Assembly (NCBI GenBank): GCA_002425685.1
Contig: DIMS01000115.1
Coordinates: forward strand, 76,567-123,325
DNA from: Synergistaceae bacterium UBA5560
GTDB taxonomy: Bacteria; Synergistota; Synergistia; Synergistales; Aminiphilaceae
DNA: 46,759 nt
Direction: 5' to 3'
Every line of letters starts with the position of its first letter. Positions within the stretch are counted from its first letter, which is position 1. The position numbers were made by a program, and so were the translations under genes. Below, piece by piece: positions 40,915 to 46,759 of the stretch. The notes below the pieces were generated by a model, which was given only the letters and a program-made list of their open reading frames with translations, made no database searches and was not told where the DNA came from.

Positions 40915-41931
40915 GTGATGAACGTACTCGTCACCGGTGGCGGAGGGTATATAGGCTCCGTTCTGGTGCGCCGGTTGGTTCGCGAGGGATATGGCGTTCG
41001 TGTGCTGGATCGCTTTTTCTTCGGAGAGGAATCGCTAAGGGATGTTGCGGAAGAAGTGGAGATCGTCCGGGGAGACGTGAGGGACGTCGCTCCGGAGATC
41101 TTTCGGGATATTTCCGCCGTTTTCGATCTCGCGGCTCTTTCGAACGACCCTTCGGGAGAACTCGATCCGGCGAAGACTCTGGACATCAACTACCTCGGGA
41201 GAGCCAGAGTCGCTCGCCTCGCACGGCATGCGGGCGTTGCCCGCTATGTTCTCGCAAGCTCCTGCAGCATCTACGGTTTTCAGACAGGACTTCTCACGGA
41301 GGAATCGCCCGTTAACCCACTCACCACCTATGCCGAGGCGAATCACTTGGCTGAACAGGCGGTATTGCCCCTTTCATGCGATTCCTTCTGTGTGACTGCC
41401 CTGAGGCAGGCCACGGTGTACGGTTTATCCCCCCGTATGCGATTCGATCTGGCAGTGAACGGCATGACCCTTGGACTCTGGAAGAGCGGAAAGATCAACG
41501 TTCTCCGGGACGGGAGCCAATGGCGCCCCTTCGTGCATGTGGAGGACACGGCCCGGGCATTTCTTCTCGTGTTGGAATCTTCTGTGGAGGCTGTGGGCGG
41601 TCAGGTTTTCAACGTCGGTTCGGACGAACAGAACATCCGTGTTCTGGACCTCGCAAAACAGGTTGCAGCGGCGTGCGGGCGGGAATTCGCGATGGAGTGG
41701 TACGGAGATCCCGACCATCGCTCGTACACGGTCTCCTTCGGAAAAATTCGGGAGCAACTCGGCTATGGAGTGGAGCATACTTTTGCCGATGGAGCCAGGG
41801 GAATTTTCGCCGCTCTTGAGGAAGGGGCGCTTGACACGGGGGAGCGAACGAAAACCGTGGTTTGGTATAAAAAGCTTCTTGAGGCCAAATCGCTTGTGGA
41901 CGCCGTGTCCCACCGGGGGGAGATTCTGTGA
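40915..41931 (+). CDS. NAD-dependent epimerase/dehydratase (extended SDR)
   Basis: The 338-residue product has VLVTGGGGYIGSVLVRRLV (NAD site), FDLAALSNDPSGELDPAKT and a LASSCSIYGF segment. The expected catalytic YXXXK reads YAEAN, so Asn stands where Lys is usual. The rest of the active-site layout (Ser-Cys-Ser, Tyr) is kept. I recall related cluster proteins with YAKAN, so this may be normal for the subfamily. It is not RmlB: the RmlB signatures are missing. It may be a sugar epimerase or a non-catalytic relative. GTG at 40915 has AAGGAGG 9 nt upstream; ATG at 40918 follows at once. It lies between rmlA and rmlD. Confidence 0.7.
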   Translation: MMNVLVTGGGGYIGSVLVRRLVREGYGVRVLDRFFFGEESLRDVAEEVEIVRGDVRDVAPEIFRDISAVFDLAALSNDPSGELDPAKTLDINYLGRARVARLARHAGVARYVLASSCSIYGFQTGLLTEESPVNPLTTYAEANHLAEQAVLPLSCDSFCVTALRQATVYGLSPRMRFDLAVNGMTLGLWKSGKINVLRDGSQWRPFVHVEDTARAFLLVLESSVEAVGGQVFNVGSDEQNIRVLDLAKQVAAACGREFAMEWYGDPDHRSYTVSFGKIREQLGYGVEHTFADGARGIFAALEEGALDTGERTKTVVWYKKLLEAKSLVDAVSHRGEIL

Positions 41932-42800
41932 AAGTCGCCGTGGTTGGTGCATCCGGACAGGTGGGGAGCCTTCTCTGCCGGGCTCTTGACGAAGACCCCG
42001 CGTTTTCCTGCGTCCCTCTCGACCATGCTGCCGCGGATGTGATCAATCTGGAGGGGTTGCAGCAGCTGTTCCGTGAGCTTCGCCCCTCCGCCGTGTGCAG
42101 CACCGCCGCCTTTCATAACGTCGAGGAGTGCGAGAAGGATCCCGATGCGGCCTTTCGGGTCAATGCCCTTGGAGCGAGAAATCTCGCTCTTGCCTGTCGT
42201 GAGGTAGGGGCTTCACTGCTCTGGTTTTCCACCGATTACGTATTCGGCGGGGACAAGACGGACCGGACGCGTGGTTACACCGAGTTCGATCCGGTGGGGC
42301 CTGGCAATGCATATGCCCGAAGCAAGTTCGCGGGAGAACAGTACATCCGTTCAATTTGGCCGAATCACTTCATTGTGCGTACAGCCTGGCTTTTCGGTGC
42401 GTCGGGCAGCCGCTCGAAGGGCGGCAATTTTGTGACCACCATGCTGCGGCTCGGAAAGGGGCGGCGGCATCTCCGGGTCATCGACGATCAAGTAGGCAGT
42501 CCCACAAGCACAATGTTTCTCGCTCTCCAGGCTCTGGTTCTGTTGCGGACGGAGCGATTCGGAACCGTTCATGCCGTGTGTTCCGGTTCTGCAAGCTGGT
42601 ACGACCTTGCCCGGGAAATCTTCCGTCTCGCTCGGATGGATGTGGCCGTGCTTCCCGTTTCGACCGAAGAATACGGCCAGACAGTCCCCCGTCCTCGGTT
42701 TTCCGTGCTGGAGAACTATGTGCTCTCTCTGGAGGGGATGAACCGTATGCCTTTCTGGCAGGACGCTCTTGAGCGGTATGTTCGGGAGGTCCTTTGCTGA
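41928..42800 (+). CDS. rmlD: dTDP-4-dehydrorhamnose reductase RmlD
   Basis: RmlD reduces dTDP-4-keto-rhamnose to dTDP-L-rhamnose, the last step of the pathway. The 290-residue SDR product has VAVVGASGQVGSLLCRAL, then AAFHNVEECEKDPDAAFRVN, FSTDYVFGGD and NAYARSKFAGEQ (YXXXK). RTAWLFGASGSRSKGGNFV and DDQVGSPTSTMFLA are family-typical. The GTG start at 41928 overlaps the preceding stop by 4 nt. The product is slightly divergent, so reduction of a related dTDP-deoxysugar is possible. rmlC follows with a small gap. Confidence 0.9.
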   Translation: MKVAVVGASGQVGSLLCRALDEDPAFSCVPLDHAAADVINLEGLQQLFRELRPSAVCSTAAFHNVEECEKDPDAAFRVNALGARNLALACREVGASLLWFSTDYVFGGDKTDRTRGYTEFDPVGPGNAYARSKFAGEQYIRSIWPNHFIVRTAWLFGASGSRSKGGNFVTTMLRLGKGRRHLRVIDDQVGSPTSTMFLALQALVLLRTERFGTVHAVCSGSASWYDLAREIFRLARMDVAVLPVSTEEYGQTVPRPRFSVLENYVLSLEGMNRMPFWQDALERYVREVLC

Positions 42801-42835
42801 GAGCGCGCTCTTTCGACGTCAGGAGTGTGGTGACA

Positions 42836-43393
42836 ATGGGAAAATTTGCGCGAACGGAAACCGGTATGGAAGGGCTCGTGCTTCTCGAGGGAGCGCTCTT
42901 CGGAGACGAACGGGGCTTCTTCATGGAGACCTACAATGAAAGAGAGTTTGCGGAGCTCGGTATTGCCGCGACATTCGTGCAGGACAACCATTCCCGCTCC
43001 GCCAGGGGCGTCTTGCGGGGACTGCATTTTCAAAAAGAACACCCTCAGGGGAAACTGGTACGGGTCGTTCGGGGAAGTGTCTACGACGTGGCGGTAGATC
43101 TTCGCAGGTCCTCTGTGACCTTCGGAAAATGGTTCGGCACGGTGCTCAGTGAGGCGAACCGCCTGCAACTCTATATTCCCGAGGGATTTGCCCACGGATT
43201 TCTGACCCTTGAGGACGGGACGGAGTTTCTGTACAAGTGTACGGATTTTTACCATCCCGAGGACGAAGGTGGAATTCTCTGGAGCGATCCGACCCTTGGC
43301 GTTTCATGGCCCCTGCCGGAAGGCGCGGAGCCGGTGCTTTCTCCGAAGGATCGGACGTGGCCGCTGTTTCGGGAGGTATTCTCTTTTTCGTGA
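42836..43393 (+). CDS. rmlC: dTDP-4-dehydrorhamnose 3,5-epimerase RmlC
   Basis: RmlC epimerises dTDP-4-keto-6-deoxyglucose at C3 and C5. The 185-residue cupin has FGDERGFFMETYN, QDNHSRSARGVLRGLHFQ with the catalytic His, GKLVRVVRGSVYDVAVDLR and IPEGFAHGFLTLEDGTEFLYKC with the conserved His and Tyr. This is the standard RmlC pattern and length. ATG at 42836 matches the family N-terminus and follows AGGAG at 42821; a TTG at 42794 would overlap rmlD by 7 nt and add 14 residues. It is the last gene of the sugar cluster, and a 592-nt non-coding stretch follows. Confidence 0.92.
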   Translation: MGKFARTETGMEGLVLLEGALFGDERGFFMETYNEREFAELGIAATFVQDNHSRSARGVLRGLHFQKEHPQGKLVRVVRGSVYDVAVDLRRSSVTFGKWFGTVLSEANRLQLYIPEGFAHGFLTLEDGTEFLYKCTDFYHPEDEGGILWSDPTLGVSWPLPEGAEPVLSPKDRTWPLFREVFSFS

Positions 43394-43985
43394 CATCCTC
43401 GAGAACGCACGTGATCGTTTCGTAAGGATGTTGCTGCTTTCGGTGATACGGAGTGCAATTGCGGAAGGAATTTTCCGAATGGAACGTTTCAGCGATTACA
43501 GTGCTCTGATGGCGATGTGCGACAGGTTGGAAAGGTACGTGTCAAGGACGATATTCTCAACTGCCTCGTGTGATAGGGTTTTCCCGTGAGAGCCTCGGTG
43601 CCGCCGTCGAAGTGGCCGGAACAGATCTTGGCGGGATTTGTGACCGATGCCGGAGCAAGAGCCCTTGCGGGCACAGCTTATTTAGAGAGAAATGGGTCTT
43701 GAGGCCTATTGCGACTCCGTACTTTCCCGTATATGATGTCTGCGAAGCAAGGGGAGGGTTCCCCGAAGCTCTTTGACAATGCTTCCACTCGCTTGCAGTG
43801 ACTCCCGATGGCAGGAAAGGAGGTGCGACAACCCCAGCCAATACGGACGAGCAGGCATAGGAAGACGGACCGGAACGCACGGACTCGGGAGGACTGAGGA
43901 GGAAGGAAACGTGGAGACTTCATCCGAACCCCTTCGGGAATGGCGCAGAAGGCCGTACATATACCAAAAAGGGGTTGTTCTACAA
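43394..43985. other. Intergenic region with promoter and long leader of the porin gene
   Basis: No convincing gene is seen in these 592 nt; short open frames lack family signatures. The left half (43394-43700) shows no strong terminator or repeat. A good promoter lies at 43709-43737. Downstream is a leader of about 240 nt with two purine-rich Shine-Dalgarno-like tracts, at 43816-43825 (AAAGGAGGTG, with no start codon at a useful distance) and at about 43897-43908. Confidence 0.5.
43709..43737 (+). promoter_or_regulatory. Sigma-70-type promoter for the SLH porin gene
   Basis: TTGCGA (43709-43714) and TATGAT (43732-43737) are separated by exactly 17 nt and match the -35 and -10 consensus at 4/6 and 5/6. 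Transcription would begin near 43744, giving a 5' leader of about 240 nt before the start codon at 43986. Confidence 0.6.
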
Positions 43986-45491
43986 ATGAGAAAGTTTATG
44001 GCAGTTCTGGCGGTCGTGGCCCTCGTGGCCTTCGCCGCTCCCGCGCTCGCAGCCAATCCGTTCATGGATGTTCCCATGAACCACTGGGCTTATGACGCGA
44101 TCGGGCAGCTCGCTGCTTCCGGTATCGTCAACGGTTATCCCGACGGCACCTTCAAGGGCAACCAGCCCATGACCCGTTACGAGATGGCCACTCTTGTCGC
44201 CCGGGCACTCGCCGTGGTCGACATGAACAAGGCCAGCAAGCAGGACCTGGAGATGCTGAAGAAGCTCGTCGTCGAGTTCAAGGACGAGCTGGATGCTCTC
44301 GGCGTGAAGGTCGACCAGATCGACAAGCGGGTCGCTGTCCTTGAGGAGAACATCGGCGGATGGAAAATCTGGGGCCAGTTCCGTTTGGATGCGAAGTTTG
44401 CCGGCGAGAGAGATCTTTATGGCGATGAATATGTTCTCGCGGGGAAAAGCGAATTCGACCTCAATCGCTATCGTCTGTGGCTGAGGAAGACCATCGACGA
44501 GAACACCAGTCTGACCATTCGGTTGGGGCGTGGCTCGCGTGCCAACGGTTTTAGCAATATGCAGCCCGGTGTGCGGTGGGAGCGTTTCTACGTGGAAACC
44601 ATGCTTCCTTGGGATGTGAAGATGACTGTTGGCCAGTGGCTCTATGACTGGGAAGACGAGTCTGGTCTCTACATCGACGAAGATGCGTGGTTCACCGATG
44701 CGATTGTGAAGGGCTTCTACTTCACCAAGACTCTCGGCATGGCTGATCTCGCGTTCTTTGTTGGCCATGAAGAGCGGGATACCACGGTCAATGGAGTGGC
44801 TGTCCCCGGTGGTAACGATCGCTTTGTCGGCGGCTTGCGGGCCAACTTCAACTTCAACGAGAATTTCCGTTTTGCCGTCAACGGCTTGGCGTTCCTGCTC
44901 GACGATGACGATGCCGCAATCACGACTGATTTCGACAAGAAGGTCTACTGGGCTGATTTCGGCGTCAACTTCACTCCTGCCATCGCCTTCAAGGGCGCAT
45001 ACTTCATGGAAGATCTCGACCGCCCCATGGCTGGCGCAGTGGAGGATTCTCCCAACGCATGGAAGGCCATCATCGACGTGAAGCAGGAGGCCTTCGGGTT
45101 CACCAGCCTGTGGTTGGAATATGCCAAGCTGGGTGAGGGTTTCTGGTTCTATAACAACAACAACGGTTATGATGTGTGGGCATGGGATGCCTTTGGTGCC
45201 AGTAATCTCATCAACCGGAATATCAATCAGGACACGACAGTGCTTTTTGCGTATCTGAGCCAGAAGTGGAACGACAAGTGGACCACGTTCCAGCGGTATT
45301 TCACCGCCGATTTCGACACCACGGGTGTTGATGACACCACCAACTGGACCTTTGGTGTGAAGTACCAGTATAGCCCTGCTATGAGCTTCGAACTCGCTTA
45401 CGACAACGTTGATTGGGGCAGCAACAACGCAGCTGGTTATCGCTCCGGTGACGATCATATCGTTCGTTTCCGTACTCTCGTCAACTTCTAA
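43986..45491 (+). CDS. SLH-domain outer-membrane porin (OmpM/Omp-alpha-like)
   Basis: The 501-residue product has a signal peptide (residues 1-22, cut at ALA-AN). One SLH domain follows (about 23-75, with NHWAYDAIGQLAASGIVNGYPDGTF split over two motifs and PMTRYEMATLVARAL), then a coiled coil (about 80-120). The rest is rich in aromatic and Asp/Asn residues like a 16-strand-type porin and ends in LVNF, with the aromatic C-terminal residue of outer-membrane barrels. In Negativicutes and Thermus, such proteins span the outer membrane and bind the cell wall through SLH. Codon use is more regular than in neighbours, suggesting high expression. GTG at 43911 with a GGAGGAAGG site is in frame but would bury the signal peptide. 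Confidence 0.88.
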   Translation: MRKFMAVLAVVALVAFAAPALAANPFMDVPMNHWAYDAIGQLAASGIVNGYPDGTFKGNQPMTRYEMATLVARALAVVDMNKASKQDLEMLKKLVVEFKDELDALGVKVDQIDKRVAVLEENIGGWKIWGQFRLDAKFAGERDLYGDEYVLAGKSEFDLNRYRLWLRKTIDENTSLTIRLGRGSRANGFSNMQPGVRWERFYVETMLPWDVKMTVGQWLYDWEDESGLYIDEDAWFTDAIVKGFYFTKTLGMADLAFFVGHEERDTTVNGVAVPGGNDRFVGGLRANFNFNENFRFAVNGLAFLLDDDDAAITTDFDKKVYWADFGVNFTPAIAFKGAYFMEDLDRPMAGAVEDSPNAWKAIIDVKQEAFGFTSLWLEYAKLGEGFWFYNNNNGYDVWAWDAFGASNLINRNINQDTTVLFAYLSQKWNDKWTTFQRYFTADFDTTGVDDTTNWTFGVKYQYSPAMSFELAYDNVDWGSNNAAGYRSGDDHIVRFRTLVNF

Positions 45492-45515
45492 GTTCGGGTA
45501 AGGTTCTCGTTTTTT

Positions 45516-45566
45516 AGCACAAAAGAGGGAGGGGCGCAGTTACTGTGCCCCTCCCTCTTTTGTGCT
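45516..45566 (+). terminator. Strong rho-independent terminator after the porin gene
   Basis: A 20-bp perfect stem pairs 45516-45535 with 45547-45566 around an 11-nt loop that can itself pair further. A T-tract precedes it on the + strand (45509-45515), and TGTTTGT follows. It isolates the porin transcript from the next gene. Confidence 0.85.
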
Positions 45567-45700
45567 GTTTGTACGCTCGACAGGCCCGCATCTCCTGTGG
45601 TAGGTTGGAAAAAACGGGCACGATCAGGAGAGCATCGCAGTCCATATCGATGGAGGTGTCGAAGGCTGGCTGTTGAGCGGAGTACGAAAGGATCGAGCGG

Positions 45701-45729
45701 TTTTGTCTCTCCGGAAAACAAGCTATAAT
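45701..45729 (+). promoter_or_regulatory. Promoter for the exported coiled-coil protein gene
   Basis: A perfect -10 hexamer TATAAT lies at 45724-45729. The -35 region is weak: TTTTGT at 45701-45706 has 17-nt spacing, while TTGTCT at 45703-45708 has 15-nt spacing. Transcription would start near 45736, about 85 nt before the gene. Confidence 0.5.
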
Positions 45730-45819
45730 GAAAGCGTGGGTGGTTGTTGTCGTCATACCCCTTGGGCAGAGTTGGCTGCCTGTGATGGTGGAAGAGGAGG
45801 CGTGGACGTGGGAGGGACA

Positions 45820-46590
45820 ATGAGGAGAGTGTTTTGTGTGATTGCTTTTTTTGTGCTGGGTTTTGTCCTGCTGGGCACGGAAAAGGCTTCTTGGGCGAAA
45901 TCCAATCTTGAAAACATAACACAACGGTGGAGTAGGACGCAAACGTTCAAAGACGATCTGGGAGCAACGTTGGATATTACGGTAACCTATTATTCTGCGG
46001 AGTATATCGGTGCGGTTGTCCAGCAGGAAACGGAAAAAAACCTCTGGACTGGCGATGAGATGGAGAACTACAAGTATAATTTGTTGAAAAACTTGCGATT
46101 GGACGAAGCGATTCCTATCCAGATCGCATTTAACAACAATGGCCCGACGATGCACATGGCTCCTTTCGACGGAATGGTTACTTTGCGTATTGGCAACAAG
46201 GTCTATAAACCTATAGACTACGACAAGAGATTTAATTTTAAACTTCAGGGAAAAATCGATGGTTTGGTTTATTTCTCCAGGTATGACGAAAAAACGGGGA
46301 AGTCTCTACTGAATGGTGTCAAAACTGTCCAGCTTGAGCTCAGTTCTGGAATAAGTTCGGTTACGGAAGGGCGACGAGTTCGATTTCTTTGGGATGTGGA
46401 TCGGGACGATCCGGAAAAGATTTATGGAGGCAAGGCCGCGACCCAGCTCGAGATCGATCGCCTGCTCAAGCGAACCGAGCGTCTCACTGCGGAGAAGGTC
46501 GATCTGGAGGGAAAGCTCAAGGCCATTTACGAGGAGTTGCTCACGATCCAGAAGCGTATTGACGAACTGCAGAAACAGCAACAGCAATAG
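45820..46590 (+). CDS. Exported protein with C-terminal coiled coil, function unknown
   Basis: I do not recognise the family. The 256-residue product has a signal peptide (about residues 1-26, with VFCVIAFFVLGFVLLG as core). A 180-residue middle region rich in Tyr, Asn and Lys follows, then a C-terminal heptad-type coiled coil (about 205-250, IDRLLKRTERLTAEKVDLEG) that ends in a Gln run. Composition is visibly more AT-rich and Lys/Asn-rich than the genes before it. ATG at 45820 has GGAGGG only 3 nt upstream; GTG at 45808, four codons earlier, has AGGAGG at better spacing, so either is possible. It lies on its own transcript between two terminators. A periplasmic or surface role is inferred from the signal peptide. 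Confidence 0.7.
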   Translation: MRRVFCVIAFFVLGFVLLGTEKASWAKSNLENITQRWSRTQTFKDDLGATLDITVTYYSAEYIGAVVQQETEKNLWTGDEMENYKYNLLKNLRLDEAIPIQIAFNNNGPTMHMAPFDGMVTLRIGNKVYKPIDYDKRFNFKLQGKIDGLVYFSRYDEKTGKSLLNGVKTVQLELSSGISSVTEGRRVRFLWDVDRDDPEKIYGGKAATQLEIDRLLKRTERLTAEKVDLEGKLKAIYEELLTIQKRIDELQKQQQQ

Positions 46591-46703
46591 AATTCTCTTC
46601 TGCATTTCCCTTCGGGGTGGAGCATCTGCCCTCCCGGAGGTGGCGGGCAAAATGTTCTTTTCTTGAGGTCTGGAAAAAGGTCTTCGACCTGCTATTTTCC
46701 TTG

Positions 46704-46759
46704 AGCACTGCCGTTCCGCCGCCGAAGCTTGTTTTTCGGCGGCGGAACGGCAGTGCTTT
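46704..46759 (+). terminator. 23-bp inverted repeat / terminator at the window end
   Basis: A perfect 23-bp stem pairs 46704-46726 with 46735-46757 across an 8-nt loop. TT follows to the window end, so the rest of the T-tract is cut off. It probably ends the transcript of the gene at 45820-46590 and may also serve a gene on the other strand beyond the window. Confidence 0.75.

Larger units (their letters stand above)
45492..45819. other. Intergenic region with terminator and promoter
   Basis: These 328 nt hold the terminator of the porin gene (45516-45566) and the promoter for the next gene (45701-45729). Nothing else is recognised. Confidence 0.6.

Noticed and set aside
40915..41931. RmlB (dTDP-glucose 4,6-dehydratase)
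   Set aside because: The RmlB signature motifs are missing, and the catalytic motif is YAEAN. It is a different SDR.
43570..43776. Small open frame of 68 codons after rmlC
   Set aside because: It has no ribosome binding site of note and no recognisable domain, and it overlaps the promoter of the porin gene.
43773..43778. Perfect TTGACA as a -35 element
   Set aside because: No -10-like hexamer lies 16-18 nt downstream. The TTGCGA/TATGAT pair at 43709-43737 is a better promoter.
1..46759. Insertion sequences, CRISPR arrays, phage genes or attachment sites
   Set aside because: No transposase, integrase, direct-repeat array or tRNA-derived duplicate was seen in the window.

Overview
The window looks like a chromosomal segment of a GC-rich diderm anaerobe, most likely a member of the Synergistota (an inference from gene content; a Negativicutes-like diderm Firmicute is the main alternative). 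The support is a single large outer-membrane cluster that joins BamA, the full lipid A/Kdo pathway with LpxI instead of LpxH, and an outer-membrane porin carrying an SLH domain. Every supported protein gene lies on the + strand.

Layout. 1-392: tRNA-Thr(CGT), a terminator and non-coding DNA. 393-2473: a histidine phosphatase, a sigma-70-type factor and a one-TM protein. 2555-5621: BamA and an exported protein of unknown function. 5602-22113: lipid A and Kdo genes in tight, often overlapping order (lpxD, lpxC, fabZ, lpxA, kdsC, lptF/G, lpxI, lpxB, an LpxB-like paralogue, msbA, an lpxK fused to a GT-B domain, kdsB, kdsA, kdsD, waaA). 22208-24603: an iron-type alcohol dehydrogenase and a DegT-type aminotransferase that together resemble KdnB/KdnA, the enzymes that turn Kdo into 8-amino-Kdo. 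24690-30467: an ELM1-family protein and four glycosyltransferases (two GT-B, one GT10 fucosyltransferase-like, one GT2). 30538-36665: a CDP-3,6-dideoxyhexose pathway (rfbF, rfbG, rfbH) with an SDR reductase and a thiamine-diphosphate enzyme resembling YerE of the branched sugar yersiniose. 36876-38980: GDP-fucose genes gmd and fcl. 39036-43393: an uncharacterised O-antigen-locus protein, rmlA, an SDR epimerase, rmlD and rmlC. 43394-46759: a promoter and long leader, the SLH porin, a strong terminator, a new promoter, an exported coiled-coil protein and a terminal inverted repeat.

How it works together. The first half builds lipid A, adds Kdo (possibly its 8-amino form) and flips the product by MsbA; BamA and the SLH porin supply outer-membrane assembly and a probable tether to the cell wall. 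The second half makes at least three kinds of activated deoxysugar (CDP-, GDP- and dTDP-linked) and transferases to attach them to a surface glycan. No flippase, O-antigen polymerase, ligase, rmlB, manC, late lipid A acyltransferase or E3 (ddhD) reductase is visible here, so parts of the system must lie elsewhere.

The items most worth following are the putative Kdo8N pathway with an unusual KdsB, the LpxK-GT-B fusion with its altered P-loop and the neighbouring LpxB-like paralogue, and the yersiniose-like branched-sugar module.
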